From NCBI RefSeq assembly GCF_003344045.1, contig NZ_QFWX01000002.1, positions 93,269 through 157,268 on the forward strand: a DNA stretch of 64,000 bases, given 5' to 3'. This stretch comes from Marinobacter vulgaris. GTDB lineage: Bacteria > Pseudomonadota > Gammaproteobacteria > Pseudomonadales > Oleiphilaceae. This document shows, one piece after another, positions 36,486 through 46,553 of this stretch. A program made the translations under genes and the position numbers. Position 1 is the stretch's first letter; every line of letters starts with the position of its first letter. The notes under the pieces were generated by a model that was given only the letters and a program-made list of their open reading frames with translations, had not been told where the DNA came from and made no database searches.

Positions 36486-37130
36486 TCAACGCGACTGATC
36501 CGAGCTATCAGACTCTTCCTGTCCTTTGCGCTCAGGACTGAGCTCTGACTCGATCCAGCGGCGCACTTCGTGCCGGTCGCGGCGGCGGGTAAGCTGTTCG
36601 CTGTGAATGTTGTGGGGGAATATCTGCGGTCCCCCCTCGTGCTCTAGCCGGAAGCTCCGACGAACACCAACGGGGTACCGGCTGGGACCATGAACCACCG
36701 CAGCGCGTATCTCGACAGCGACAATGTCTTCAAACAGGTAATCACTATCAGTGTCACTGTCCTCACTTCGCCGGCCCAGAATAATATTACGAAACGACCC
36801 CAGCACCAGGTAGCCACCGGCCTGCAAAGGTCCCTGCCGCAACACCTGGTGTACGTTGCTGTCGTCCGCCCCGACCCGGCGATACTCGGTGACCGTCAGC
36901 GTTTTCTCTTCACCCGCCCGTGTGTGCAGAACCACCTGCACACACTGCACATGCACGGTTTCCTTGCCCATGTTCACCAGCAGGCACAAGGCATCGGGAT
37001 TCTCGTTCTGGGCGTGGTGAATCACCAGATAGGGGCGGTTATTGCGCCTGTACTGGAGAAAGAACAACTGGAAATAGATGATCCAGACCACGGCCATGAC
37101 CGCGCTGCTTACAGGTGCGATGTAATCCAT
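36486..37130 (-). CDS. Single-helix membrane-anchored hypothetical protein
   Basis: A 214-aa protein I do not recognise. Residues about 7-27 form one membrane helix (SSAVMAVVWIIYFQLFFLQY), followed by a soluble part with beta-strand-like character (PYLVIHHAQNENPDALCLLVNMG, VHVQCVQVVLHT) and a basic/acidic tail rich in Arg, Glu and Ser. AGGAGG precedes the ATG, which starts 12 bp after the stop of the NAD(P)-binding gene, so the two are probably co-transcribed. Confidence 0.7.
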   Translation of the reverse strand: MDYIAPVSSAVMAVVWIIYFQLFFLQYRRNNRPYLVIHHAQNENPDALCLLVNMGKETVHVQCVQVVLHTRAGEEKTLTVTEYRRVGADDSNVHQVLRQGPLQAGGYLVLGSFRNIILGRRSEDSDTDSDYLFEDIVAVEIRAAVVHGPSRYPVGVRRSFRLEHEGGPQIFPHNIHSEQLTRRRDRHEVRRWIESELSPERKGQEESDSSDQSR

Positions 37131-37142
37131 CCGACCTCCTGA

Positions 37143-37817
37143 TCAAGTCGTCGCCAGCGCCACAATGTCCGGATACTCATGTACCCGGACCACCGGCTCC
37201 GCCGGGCTTTCCCCGGCGAGCCCACACACCTCGTTGACCATCGCCCTGGCTACGGTATCCGCCTTGATACCGCGGAACCTTTCCAGCGGGCCGATCAGTA
37301 CCCGGTTAACCCATGGCATGGCCTTCATTCCCAGGGCTTCTGCGGTGCGCTGTTCCTGTCGGTTACCCAGCAGCAGACTGGGTTGGTAAATAACAAGTTC
37401 AGGATAGCCCAGCGCCTTTACATCATCTTCCAGTTCCCCTTTCACGCGGTTATAGAAAACCGTGGAAGACGACGAGGCGGCAATGGCAGACATCAATACA
37501 AACGCCTTTGCGCCCCTGGCGCGGCCCAGCTCCGCGGCCTTCAGTGGATAGCTGTAATCCACCTTGCGGAACTGCTCCCGGGAGCCGGCCTTCTTGATGG
37601 TGGTGCCCAGACAGCAGATGATGGCATCCACCGCGAACAGGTCGCCGTGTTCATCCAGGCGGTCAAAATCCATCTCGTGCTGTTCCAGTTTCTCATGGCT
37701 CAGCGAAATCGGCCGTCGCACCGGGGCAACCACGGCTGAAACCTCCTCTTTCGCAAGAAGCCCTTCCAGCACCTTGCCGCCCGTAAGGCCGGTCGCCCCC
37801 AATAGCATCACTTTCAT
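37143..37817 (-). CDS. NAD(P)-binding Rossmann protein (atypical SDR)
   Basis: A 224-aa protein of the atypical short-chain dehydrogenase type (HTATIP2/YwnB-like). The nucleotide-binding loop is MLLGATGLTGGKVL at residues 4-17. DAIICCLGTTIKKAG and VLMSAIAASSSSTVFYNRVKGELED follow, containing the S-x-Y-x-x-x-K-like catalytic stretch. No substrate-specific motif is visible. GAGG lies upstream of the ATG. The next gene downstream is the membrane protein at 36486. Confidence 0.85.
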   Translation of the reverse strand: MKVMLLGATGLTGGKVLEGLLAKEEVSAVVAPVRRPISLSHEKLEQHEMDFDRLDEHGDLFAVDAIICCLGTTIKKAGSREQFRKVDYSYPLKAAELGRARGAKAFVLMSAIAASSSSTVFYNRVKGELEDDVKALGYPELVIYQPSLLLGNRQEQRTAEALGMKAMPWVNRVLIGPLERFRGIKADTVARAMVNEVCGLAGESPAEPVVRVHEYPDIVALATT

Positions 37818-37946
37818 AACATAATCCTCAGCCGCGGCTTTTCATGACTACAGTCTAGTGCCGGAAGACAGATGGCAACCATATCACGATGCGAAAAAGC
37901 AGTTTAAACTGACTGCACTCTAAAGCTGACTCAACGCCCTTTGCCC

Positions 37947-39020
37947 ATGACTGATTTTGAAACCCTGAACATGTTGAAGGCTGGCCTTGAAGACTGGCTG
38001 CGGCCCGGCATAACGGCCCTGCTTTCCCTTGTTTTTACCTTCCTGATTTACGAAGGTGTGCTGGCGATCATCAAGCGGCTCACCCGCAGCAAGACCGTTC
38101 CGCGATTGTTTCTTGATGCTTCCGAGACGGCGCTGGGCATTGTCATTTCGCTGCTGGTTCTCAACGGCGTCCTGGAGACCTTCTCCCCGGACTTGCTGTG
38201 GTTAAACCATATCCAGCATGCAGCAACCCTGTTTTTGATTATTGCGGTTACCTGGGCGCTGGTCCGATGCACCTCCGCTATCGGTAATGTCATTGTTGCC
38301 ATGAACCCGGTTCTGGAGGGCCAGTGGAAACGGGCCCGCAAGGTGGAAACGCAGACACGGTTTCTGGTCAGAATTCTGAACATCCTTGTCATCATCCTCG
38401 GGCTGGGAGCCGCCCTGATGACCTTCGAGCCGGTTCAACACCTTGGTGGCAGCCTGCTGGCCTCCGCAGGTGTTGGCGGCATCATATTGGGGTTCGCCGC
38501 CAAACCGGTGCTCAGCAACCTGCTGGCCGGCATGCAGATCGCCCTGACCCAGCCTTTCCGCATAGACGACGTACTGCACGTACAGGGCGAGTGGTGCTGG
38601 GTGGAGGAGGTAACGGCAACCTACGTGGTGCTGAGGGTCTGGGACCTGAGGCGGCTGGTGGTGCCCCTGCAGTGGTTTATCGAGAACCCGTTCCAGAACT
38701 GGTCGCGAAACGACACGGAACTGACGGGGCCGGTGTTCCTGCACGTGGACTATTCCATGCCCATTGAACCCCTGCGGACTGAATACGACCGCTTGCTGCG
38801 ACAGTCACCGCAGTGGAACGGAAACACCGCAACGGTTCAGGTAACCGATGCCGGCGACACCAATATGGAGGTTCGCCTGTTGATGAGCGCCAAGGACTCC
38901 TCGGGGCTGTGGGATCTCCGTTGCGCCATTCGTGAAGGCATGATCACCTTTATCCAGGAGCAGTTCCCTGACCAGCTGCCCCGCGTCCGTGCAAGGCTTG
39001 TTGATCAGCCCGATCAGTGA
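37947..39020 (+). CDS. MscS-family mechanosensitive channel
   Basis: A 357-aa channel of the small-conductance MscS type. Four hydrophobic segments occupy about 20-185; the pore-lining helix is GGSLLASAGVGGIILGFAAKPVLSNLLAGMQIALTQPFRIDDVL in its usual Gly/Ala-rich form, read in pieces around 165-205. The cytoplasmic beta/alpha domains follow (VEEVTATYVVLRVWDLRRLVVPLQWF). Start at ATG 37947; a TTG two codons earlier is less likely. Its 3' end overlaps the convergent dehydrogenase gene by 7 bp. Role: release of solutes on hypo-osmotic shock. Confidence 0.93.
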   Translation: MTDFETLNMLKAGLEDWLRPGITALLSLVFTFLIYEGVLAIIKRLTRSKTVPRLFLDASETALGIVISLLVLNGVLETFSPDLLWLNHIQHAATLFLIIAVTWALVRCTSAIGNVIVAMNPVLEGQWKRARKVETQTRFLVRILNILVIILGLGAALMTFEPVQHLGGSLLASAGVGGIILGFAAKPVLSNLLAGMQIALTQPFRIDDVLHVQGEWCWVEEVTATYVVLRVWDLRRLVVPLQWFIENPFQNWSRNDTELTGPVFLHVDYSMPIEPLRTEYDRLLRQSPQWNGNTATVQVTDAGDTNMEVRLLMSAKDSSGLWDLRCAIREGMITFIQEQFPDQLPRVRARLVDQPDQ

Positions 39021-41824
39021 GGTGCAGCTTCGGTTACCCGGTCCACCAGATAGACCAGCCCGTGATAATCAATTCCGCCGTGGCGGCTCAGGCCAATCTC
39101 ACAGGTGCGACTGGTGGAGATTCCTTCTTCGCAGCCGTCTATCTGACGGGGCAGCGTTCGCAGGGCGTGACTGTTCAGTTCCGGCACGTTGAACCCCTTG
39201 TCACCGGCAAAGGCGCAGCAGTGAATATCTTCCGGGATCACCACATTGGTGCTGCAGCGCCTTGCGATGTCGATCAGACCCTGTGACTCACCCAGATGCT
39301 GGGTGCTGCAGGTCACATGGACTGCGATTGCCGTCTCTTCAGGCCTGAACACCAGGCGATCCACCAGCTTTTCACGGATGAACTTCACCGGGTCATACAG
39401 GTCCAGGCCCAGCTCACGGGCTGCCTCCTGAATCTGCAGGGTGCAGGGGCTGGTGTCGCAGTACACCGGGTCCTGGCCGTTACGGCTGGCCGCCAGCAGT
39501 GCATCCAGCAGTTCCGTTCGCTTGCGGTCCGCCTGTTGCGGATAACCCTTGGAGGCAAAAGGCTGGCCGCAGCAAAGAGCATCCAGCCCCTGGGGATGAA
39601 TCACCTGGTAACCGGCCTTCTCCAGCAACTGGCGGGTTTTATCCTGCAGTGTCGTCTGTTCTGGGTCGCCACTGGCCGGACCCATGACCCGGGAGACGCA
39701 GGCCGGGAGATAAACCACCCGTGGCGCGTCACTGTCCGCTACCGGTACTGGCGGCACAAAGCGGATGGGCTGGGGCATGGACGGGTCCCATTGCGGCAGC
39801 CGCTGCCCCGAGACTTTACTCATCCCTGCGCTCAGTTTTGCCAGCCTCGGGGCGCCGAGAAGTCTTTCCGCGCCGGATGCCATGGCAAGCACGAAGCGTG
39901 TGCCACTCAGCACAGTCTGAAAATGATTCGCCATCCAGCTGGCTGTGCCGGTGTGACCGGTTTTCCGGGCCCGCAACTTGCGCACCAGGTCGCCGGTATT
40001 GATATCCACCGGGCAGCGCTGGGCGCACAAGCCCGTGGCGGCGCAGGTATCAATACCCTGATACTGGTAGGCGGCTTCCAGCTCGGAAGTGTCCTCTCCG
40101 GCCCGTTTTTTAGCCTGGATATCACGCCAGATCACAATGCGCTGGCGTGGCGACAGTGTCAGCCCCTCTGAAGGGCACACCGGCTCGCAGAAACCGCACT
40201 CGATACACTTATCAATCAGCGGATCGGCGGCGGGCAACGGCTTCAGGTTTTTCAGGTGGATGTCCGGATCGCGGGAAAGAACCACATCCGGATTGAGCAG
40301 GTTTTCCGGGTCCAGCAGGCCCTTGATCTCCCACATCAACTGCCAGGCATCGTGCCCCCACTCCAGCTCCACAAAGGGTGCCATGTTGCGGCCGGTACCG
40401 TGCTCCGCCTTGAGGGAGCCACCGAATTCAACCGCCACCAGTTGCGAGACGTCTTTCATGAAGGCGTCGTAGCGGGCCACTTCATCGGGATCATCAAACC
40501 CCTGGGGAAATACGAAGTGAAGATTCCCTTCCAGGGCATGGCCGAAGATGATGGCGTTGTCGTAGCCGTGTTTTACGAACAGCGCCTGAAGTCGCTTCAC
40601 GCCCTCGGCCAGCTGGTCGAGGGGGAAGGTCACATCTTCGATAATCACCGTGGTGCCGATCGGCCGTACCGCACCCACGGCGGGGAAAGTCCCCTTGCGG
40701 ATGGCCCACAGCAGGTCAGACACTTGCGGATCGGTGGTGAAGTCCACTTTTTCTTCCACCCTGAACTCAGCCAAAGCGGCCTTGATCCGAACCAGTTGCT
40801 CCTGCAACAACGCCTGGTCAGGCGCCCGTGTTTCAATCAACAACGCGCAGGCATCGTCCGACAACCCGTGGATCCACTCCGGAAGGCCGGGTTTGTCCTC
40901 AACCGAGCGCAGACTTCGCCGGTCCAGCAGCTCGACGGCGTCAACCGGCTGGGAGCGCAGCATCGCAGCCGCCCGACAACAGCTGTCGGCATTGGTAAAC
41001 ACCAGCAGAGCCGTGGCCTTGTTGGGGTAATCCGGCACGGTGTTGTAGGTGACCGAGCTGACAAAACCCAGGGTGCCCTCAGAGCCCACCATCAGGTGGG
41101 TGAGGATATCCAGGGGGTCGCTGTAGTCCACCAGGGCGTTGAGCGAGAGACCGGTGGTGTTTTTCAGCCGATACTTGTGGCGGATGCGATCCGCAAGCTC
41201 GGTGTTGGCCCGGGTCTGGGCCGCCAGCTGCTCCAGTTCCGAAAGCAATGCTCCATGGCTGGCCCGGAAGACCTTCACGCTGGCGAAGTCCTCGGTGTCC
41301 ACCACAGCCCCGTCCGCCAGCACAAGCCGCATGCTGGCAAGGGTATGATAGGTATTCTGGGCGGTGCCGCAGCACATGCCACTGGCGTTGTTGGCAACAA
41401 TACCACCAATCTTGCAGGCATTGATGGACGCAGGGTCAGGCCCGATCTTGTAACCGTAGGGCGCCAGCCAGGCGTTGGCCTGGGCGCCAATAATCCCGGG
41501 CTGCAGCCGGATCTGACGGCCGCCGTTGCGAATCTCGTGATCCCGCCACTGATCACCCAGCACCAGCAGGATGGAGTCGCTGATGGCCTGGCCGGACAGG
41601 CTGGTGCCAGCCGCCCGGAAGGTAACCGGTGCCGCGAAGCGCCGGGCGATCTTCAGCACCCCGACCACTTCCTCCTCGCTCTCCACCTTGACCACGGCAC
41701 CCGGAATCAGCCGGTAAAAGCTGGCGTCGGTGCCATAGGCCAGGGTCGACAGCGGGTCGTTAAACACCCGTTGATGCGGAATCAGCTCTTTTATTGCCGC
41801 CAGGGCTTCAGGGGAAAGACTCAT
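39014..41824 (-). CDS. FAD/Fe-S D-lactate dehydrogenase (Dld-II type)
   Basis: A 936-aa fusion. Residues 1-480 are an FAD-binding oxidase (PCMH) domain ([34 protein letters not shown], then the C-terminal substrate part ending [13 protein letters not shown]). Residues about 520-610 hold two ferredoxin motifs ([24 protein letters not shown]). The C-terminus has CCG domains ([29 protein letters not shown]). It matches the membrane-associated quinone-linked D-lactate dehydrogenase Dld-II; D-2-hydroxyglutarate enzymes are close relatives. It overlaps lctP by 4 bp. Confidence 0.9.
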   Translation of the reverse strand: MSLSPEALAAIKELIPHQRVFNDPLSTLAYGTDASFYRLIPGAVVKVESEEEVVGVLKIARRFAAPVTFRAAGTSLSGQAISDSILLVLGDQWRDHEIRNGGRQIRLQPGIIGAQANAWLAPYGYKIGPDPASINACKIGGIVANNASGMCCGTAQNTYHTLASMRLVLADGAVVDTEDFASVKVFRASHGALLSELEQLAAQTRANTELADRIRHKYRLKNTTGLSLNALVDYSDPLDILTHLMVGSEGTLGFVSSVTYNTVPDYPNKATALLVFTNADSCCRAAAMLRSQPVDAVELLDRRSLRSVEDKPGLPEWIHGLSDDACALLIETRAPDQALLQEQLVRIKAALAEFRVEEKVDFTTDPQVSDLLWAIRKGTFPAVGAVRPIGTTVIIEDVTFPLDQLAEGVKRLQALFVKHGYDNAIIFGHALEGNLHFVFPQGFDDPDEVARYDAFMKDVSQLVAVEFGGSLKAEHGTGRNMAPFVELEWGHDAWQLMWEIKGLLDPENLLNPDVVLSRDPDIHLKNLKPLPAADPLIDKCIECGFCEPVCPSEGLTLSPRQRIVIWRDIQAKKRAGEDTSELEAAYQYQGIDTCAATGLCAQRCPVDINTGDLVRKLRARKTGHTGTASWMANHFQTVLSGTRFVLAMASGAERLLGAPRLAKLSAGMSKVSGQRLPQWDPSMPQPIRFVPPVPVADSDAPRVVYLPACVSRVMGPASGDPEQTTLQDKTRQLLEKAGYQVIHPQGLDALCCGQPFASKGYPQQADRKRTELLDALLAASRNGQDPVYCDTSPCTLQIQEAARELGLDLYDPVKFIREKLVDRLVFRPEETAIAVHVTCSTQHLGESQGLIDIARRCSTNVVIPEDIHCCAFAGDKGFNVPELNSHALRTLPRQIDGCEEGISTSRTCEIGLSRHGGIDYHGLVYLVDRVTEAAPH

Positions 41825-43518
41825 GAGGCTCCCATCAGTGGATCAGTCACGCCGAGCAGATAGGACGCTGCCAGCGCAATCAACCCGGTAAACAGAATAT
41901 AGTATAGGGCGGGCCATATGGTTTTGCGCAGGGTCTGCCCCTCCTTGCCCAGCAGCCCCACAGTCGCCGACGCAGCCACCACGTTATGAATGGCGACCAT
42001 GTTGCCGGCCGCAGCACCAATAGCCTGTGCCGCCACAATCAGCGCCGTCGATAGCCCCAGGCCCTCGGCCACGCCGAACTGGAACTGGCTGAACATCATA
42101 TTGGATACGGTGTTGGAGCCGGCAAGGAAGGCCCCCATGGCACCTACCGCTGGCGCAAGCAACGGATAGATGCCGCCGACGGTATCTGCCACCCAGGCCG
42201 CCATGGCAATCGGCATACTGGGCAGATCCGACATATTGACGCCCGAATTGATCAGGATACGAACCATCGGCACGGTAAACAGCAACACGAAACTGGCGCT
42301 GAGAAGTACGCCACTGGACTCGCGAACGGCCGCAGTCAGCTCTTTCACCTGCATGCGGTGAATAAAGAAGGTGGCAATCACTACCATCACCAGAATGCCA
42401 CCCGGCAGATACAGAGGCTGGAAGCTCGCACTGATGCCGGCTTCACCGAGGATATTGGTGACGCCCACCGAGACCGAAGTGAAAGCGTCCTTGACCGGGG
42501 CAACGGTGCGGCTGATCACCAGCACCACGCCCACCAGCACATAGGGCAACCAGGCGCGGAACGAACTCATGGGCTTCTTGGTCAGCTCATCCAGTTTCAT
42601 TTCAATGGTGCCCAGCCACTCCGAGGGCCACTCTTTGCTGGGGGCAAAATCCCAGTTGGTCTTGGGCAACAGGAAGCCTTTGCGGGCGGCGGTGGTCACA
42701 ATGGCAAGGCCGATCAGGCCACCCAGCAGGGACGGGAACTCGGGGCCCAGAACGACCCCGGTAATGGCATAGGGAACCACGAACGCAAGACCCGCAAACA
42801 GGGCAAATGGCAGAACCTCAAGGCCCTCGCGCCAGCTCCGGTTTTTGCCGAAGAAACGGGTCATCATCATCACCATGAACAGGGGCATGAACACGCCAAC
42901 GATGGCGTGAATAATGGCAACATCGGAAGTAATGAGCTGCAGATAGGCATCCCAGTTGGCACCAACCGCTTCCAGCCTTTCGGAGATGGTGGCCTTATCC
43001 AGGCCGGTGGTCACGCCCACGATGATCGGGGTACCCACGGCGCCGAAGGAAACCGGTGTGCTCTGAACCATCATGCCCAGCATGACCGCGGCCATGGCCG
43101 GGAAACCGATGGCGACCAGCAACGGCGCGGCGATGGCGGCGGGGGTACCAAAACCAGAGGCGCCCTCGATGAAACAGCCGAACAGCCAGGTGATGATAAT
43201 CGCCTGAATACGGCGGTCCGGGCTGATATTGGCAAACCCCGCCCTTATCGCGGTAATGCCACCGGAATGCTTCAGCGTGTTCAACAGCAGGATTGCACCG
43301 AAAATAATCCACAGCAAGCCGATAGTGATACCCAGCCCCTGCAGGGTTGAAGCCACAATACGGTTGAAGGACATGTCCCAGGCCGTCAGGCCGATAAGCG
43401 CGGTGACAATGAACACGATGGGCATGGAGCGCCGGGCGGGCCAACGCAGCCCGATCAGCAAAATACCCGCCAGCAGAATGGGGGTGAAGGCCAGTAACGC
43501 GAGAAGACCGGGCGACAT
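41821..43518 (-). CDS. lctP: L-lactate permease LctP
   Basis: A 565-aa transporter with about 12-14 membrane helices. It has the family segments [45 protein letters not shown] and [16 protein letters not shown]. The ATG at 43518 follows AGGAG at six bases; the frame extends 10 codons further without a ribosome site. It is co-transcribed with the dld-type gene (4-bp overlap) and lies downstream of an FCD-regulator operator. It takes up lactate or glycolate. Confidence 0.94.
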   Translation of the reverse strand: MSPGLLALLAFTPILLAGILLIGLRWPARRSMPIVFIVTALIGLTAWDMSFNRIVASTLQGLGITIGLLWIIFGAILLLNTLKHSGGITAIRAGFANISPDRRIQAIIITWLFGCFIEGASGFGTPAAIAAPLLVAIGFPAMAAVMLGMMVQSTPVSFGAVGTPIIVGVTTGLDKATISERLEAVGANWDAYLQLITSDVAIIHAIVGVFMPLFMVMMMTRFFGKNRSWREGLEVLPFALFAGLAFVVPYAITGVVLGPEFPSLLGGLIGLAIVTTAARKGFLLPKTNWDFAPSKEWPSEWLGTIEMKLDELTKKPMSSFRAWLPYVLVGVVLVISRTVAPVKDAFTSVSVGVTNILGEAGISASFQPLYLPGGILVMVVIATFFIHRMQVKELTAAVRESSGVLLSASFVLLFTVPMVRILINSGVNMSDLPSMPIAMAAWVADTVGGIYPLLAPAVGAMGAFLAGSNTVSNMMFSQFQFGVAEGLGLSTALIVAAQAIGAAAGNMVAIHNVVAASATVGLLGKEGQTLRKTIWPALYYILFTGLIALAASYLLGVTDPLMGAS

Positions 43519-43555
43519 CGGAGGCTCCTGGATTTTTTTGTTGGGCAATTTGGGT

Positions 43556-43572
43556 AATTGGTAATACCAATT
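43556..43572. promoter_or_regulatory. Operator 1 for the FCD regulator
   Basis: AATTGGTAATACCAATT is a perfect 17-bp palindrome around a central base and contains TGGTNNNACCA, the form expected for GntR/FCD (LldR-like) regulators. It lies 38 bases before the lctP start, where binding would block or activate lctP-dld transcription. Confidence 0.7.
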
Positions 43573-43693
43573 TACAATGACGGGAAAACAAGATAAGGGA
43601 TCTTTGCGGGGACTTCAAAACAAAATTCTTAGACATTAGTCGCGTTGATGGGGTTGCGGGTTATCTTTTGCCCCTTTGCCCTTCATAATTAAC

Positions 43694-43710
43694 AATTGGT
43701 AAGACCACAT
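43694..43710. promoter_or_regulatory. Operator 2 for the FCD regulator
   Basis: AATTGGTAAGACCACAT repeats the first operator with an imperfect right half (TGGTAAGACCA core). It lies directly upstream of the regulator's own start, which suggests autoregulation, and a possible loop with the site 138 bp away. Confidence 0.6.
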
Positions 43711-43720
43711 CAGGACAATA

Positions 43721-44524
43721 ATGAGCATAGGACGGATTGCACCAAGGCGCCTCGCAGACAGCATCGTCGAGGAACTGGAGAAGATGATTCTGGAAGGCAC
43801 CCTGCAGCCCGGGGAGCGGCTTCCGGCTGAGCGCACCCTGGCCGGACGGTTCGGGGTATCTCGCCCGTCATTGCGCGAAGCGGTACAGAGGCTGGCGACC
43901 AAGGGGCTGCTGGTCAGCCGCCAGGGCGGCGGGCATTATGTGTCGGAATCGCTGGGGTCGAGCTTTACCGACCCGTTGATCACACTGCTGGAAAATCGAC
44001 CGGACGCCCAGAAAGACCTGCTGGAATACCGCCGCACCCTGGAAGCCGACTGCGCCTACTACGCCGCACTCCGGGCGACGGCGCTAGACAAGGCCCACCT
44101 GAAAACCGCCTACGAAACCCTGCAGGCCTGCTACGCCTCAGAGGCCAGCAGTGACCTGAGCGAGGAAGGGTCAGCCGACGCGCGATTCCACCTGGCCATC
44201 GCCGAAGCCAGCCACAATATCATTTTGCTGCACACCATCCGGGGATTGTTCAGCCTGCTGAAAACCAACGTGGTCACCAACATTGGCGGCATGTACGCCA
44301 GGGAAAAGCGAACTCGAAGCGAGCTCACGGAACAGCATCGCCTGCTGTTCGAGGCCATTATCGAGGGGCGCGCCGATGACGCGCGGTTTTTCGCCGGGCA
44401 ACACATTCAGTACGCCCAGCACGTGTTGTCCGAAAAGCACGAAAATGACCGAAGGATGGAAACGTCCCTGCGCCGGAGCAGCCCGGGCGCGGCAGCCGAA
44501 GCCGAAGCCGGCAAACCCGCCTGA
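43721..44524 (+). CDS. GntR/FCD-family lactate regulator (LldR-like)
   Basis: A 267-aa repressor or activator. Residues 5-75 are a winged-helix GntR domain (PGERLPAERTLAGRFGVSRPSLREAVQRL). Residues 95-235 are an FCD ligand domain with the expected metal-binding pattern (DARFHLAIAEASHN, NSI-type H in TEQHRLLFEAI). The Ala/Glu-rich C-terminus is probably disordered. It diverges from lctP-dld, and two matching palindromes lie between them, so it most likely controls lactate uptake and oxidation in response to lactate. Confidence 0.9.
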   Translation: MSIGRIAPRRLADSIVEELEKMILEGTLQPGERLPAERTLAGRFGVSRPSLREAVQRLATKGLLVSRQGGGHYVSESLGSSFTDPLITLLENRPDAQKDLLEYRRTLEADCAYYAALRATALDKAHLKTAYETLQACYASEASSDLSEEGSADARFHLAIAEASHNIILLHTIRGLFSLLKTNVVTNIGGMYAREKRTRSELTEQHRLLFEAIIEGRADDARFFAGQHIQYAQHVLSEKHENDRRMETSLRRSSPGAAAEAEAGKPA

Positions 44525-44536
44525 CAACAATAAAGC

Positions 44537-45421
44537 TCAGTCGCGCTCTGCGCCCCTGAGAATGGCGTGCAGCAACTCTTCTGCATCAAACTTGGTCAGC
44601 GCCTCGTCAGCCCCCACCTGTTTGGCGTAGCTTACGCTCATTTCGCTGTTCAGCGAGGTGTGAAGAATAATATAAGGCTGGTTGAGGGAACTGCTGTCAC
44701 GCACGTTGAAGGTCAGCTCGTAGCCGTCCAGACCGGGCATTTCGATGTCGCTCACCAGGATATCGATGGGCCGGCCGTCGCTATTGGCATTTATCATCAG
44801 ATCCAGCGCATCCTGGCCGTTGGTGGTGACAAAATAGGTGACGTCCTTGCTGTCCAGGGCATCGGACAACTGCTTCCGCGCCACCTGGGAGTCGTCGACC
44901 AGGAGAATATTCAGGCCTTTCAGGGTCTCACGCTGTACGTCCGTCAGCACCACCTCGCCAGGATCAACGGACTCCGGATACACCCGCGCCAGCAGCAGCT
45001 CCACATCCAGCAACTGAACGATCTGGTCCTCAATGGTCACCAGTCCGGTAATGAAAGCCCGGTCGCCGAGGCTTTTCGGCGGAGGCATGACATCTTTCCA
45101 TTCAGTCTCGACAATTTTCCGCACGCTGCGAACCAGAAAGCCGATTTCCCTGCGCTGAATGTCGGTCACGATAATCGACGCGGTCTTGCGCTCTTCCGCC
45201 GTCAGTGGCGGATAACCAACGGCTGCGGCCATGTCAATGACCGGCACCGCCGAGCCCCGGAAGCTCATGGTACCGACCACCGCCGAATGGCTGTGGGGCA
45301 GCCTGGTCAGCGGAACAAACGGCATGATTTCGCGGATTTTCAGGGTGCCAAGGCCGAAAGGCCTGTGACTTGTCAGATAGAACAGCAACAGTTTCTGGGG
45401 GTGCTTGGTGCCCTCGGCCAT
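44537..45421 (-). CDS. cheV: CheV chemotaxis coupling protein
   Basis: A 294-aa protein: CheW-like domain (residues 5-150; FGLGTLKIREIMPFVPLTRLP) joined to a receiver domain (residues 170-290; ILLVDDSQVARKQL, ILVSDIEMPGLDGYEL with the phosphorylated Asp, TSLNS and the K of LTKFDAEE). CheV links receptors to CheA and is tuned by phosphorylation. It is not inside a che operon here but diverges from an AraC-family gene. The gene may serve the Aer-like or soluble chemoreceptors elsewhere in the window. Confidence 0.94.
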   Translation of the reverse strand: MAEGTKHPQKLLLFYLTSHRPFGLGTLKIREIMPFVPLTRLPHSHSAVVGTMSFRGSAVPVIDMAAAVGYPPLTAEERKTASIIVTDIQRREIGFLVRSVRKIVETEWKDVMPPPKSLGDRAFITGLVTIEDQIVQLLDVELLLARVYPESVDPGEVVLTDVQRETLKGLNILLVDDSQVARKQLSDALDSKDVTYFVTTNGQDALDLMINANSDGRPIDILVSDIEMPGLDGYELTFNVRDSSSLNQPYIILHTSLNSEMSVSYAKQVGADEALTKFDAEELLHAILRGAERD

Positions 45422-45536
45422 AACCTTGTAACCTGTCTGGAACTTTGCGAAAAATGTATCAGGCCGACAATAACACGCCGGCCCGCCTCAAATTGTAAGA
45501 TTTTGCAGCCGGCCGCCTACCCGAGATGAACGCCCG

Positions 45537-46541
45537 ATGAAGAACCTGACCTTCTCTTCCCACTACGCCAGGTCCGTCCTGTTCGGCCTGGAGAAGGCGG
45601 GAGGTTATTCCGATGAACTGCTGCGCAAAAACGGCATTGACCCGGACTTTGTGCACTCGCCGCGGGCGCGTGTGCCCACCGAGCAGTTCATACGTCTGTT
45701 CCGCCTGGTGTGGGGCAAGCTGGATGACGAATTCATGGGCCGCACCGCACAACCCTGCCGCGTGGGGCACTTTCATCTGATGGGATCACTGGCTGTGCAC
45801 AGCGATAACCTGGAGGAGGTCATCCGCCAGAGCATTCGCTGTTACCGGCTGTTCTCCGACGACATCGTGATCGAACTGGACACCGGCGGCGAGGAGGTAG
45901 AGCTGAGCATCACCCATCGTCGCCCGGAGCTGGACCCGGACAATTTCCTGGTGGAGTGGCTGTTGCTGGTATGGCACCGGTTGATTGGCTGGCTGATTGG
46001 CCGCAAGATCGTGCTCAGCCATGCCACTTTTCAGCACGGGCTTCCCGGCCACTTCGACGAGTACCGTTTTGTGTTCCCCTGCCAGTGCACCTTCAATCGC
46101 GACCGTAACAGCCTGTTTTTCAGCCGCAACTACCTGGACATGCCGGTAACACGAACGCCCGCCGAGCTCGACGAGTTCATCGCGCAGTCTCCCCGCAATC
46201 TGCTGATCTGGACAGACGAGGATGACAGTGTTACCACCCGGGTACGCCAGAGCCTGGAAAATCTCGAAGAGGAGCGATTACCCACTCAGGAGCAGATGGC
46301 CGGACACCTGCACATGACGGCTCATACCCTGTCGCGGAAACTGAAGGCAGAAGGCAGCTCCTACCAGAAGATCAAGGACAACCTGCGGCGGGACCAGGCG
46401 GTGATCATGCTCACGCGCCAGAACCTGACGGTATCCGAGATTTCGTTACAGTTGGGGTTTGCCGAGCCCGGCGCCTTTTCCCGTGCCTTCAAGCACTGGA
46501 CCGGGCTCAGCCCACTGGCCTACCGCAAGCAGGACCAGTAG
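45537..46541 (+). CDS. AraC-family regulator with OruR-type N-terminal domain
   Basis: A 334-aa regulator. Residues about 20-205 match the arabinose-binding-like AraC N-terminal domain found in OruR/ArgR-like regulators (GYSDELLRKNGIDP, VPTEQFIRLFRLVW). The C-terminal AraC DNA-binding region (about 235-330) has two helix-turn-helices (MAGHLHMTAHTLSRKLKAEGSSY and VSEISLQLGFAEPGAFSRAFKHWTG). It converges on the thiolase gene. It may control the acyl-CoA genes next to it, but no operator is evident. Confidence 0.9.
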   Translation: MKNLTFSSHYARSVLFGLEKAGGYSDELLRKNGIDPDFVHSPRARVPTEQFIRLFRLVWGKLDDEFMGRTAQPCRVGHFHLMGSLAVHSDNLEEVIRQSIRCYRLFSDDIVIELDTGGEEVELSITHRRPELDPDNFLVEWLLLVWHRLIGWLIGRKIVLSHATFQHGLPGHFDEYRFVFPCQCTFNRDRNSLFFSRNYLDMPVTRTPAELDEFIAQSPRNLLIWTDEDDSVTTRVRQSLENLEEERLPTQEQMAGHLHMTAHTLSRKLKAEGSSYQKIKDNLRRDQAVIMLTRQNLTVSEISLQLGFAEPGAFSRAFKHWTGLSPLAYRKQDQ

Positions 46542-46553
46542 TTTTCTCGCTGT

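Noticed and set aside
40256..41863. 535-aa plus-strand frame opposite the lactate dehydrogenase
   Set aside because: The minus-strand protein has complete FAD and Fe-S motifs; the plus frame has none.
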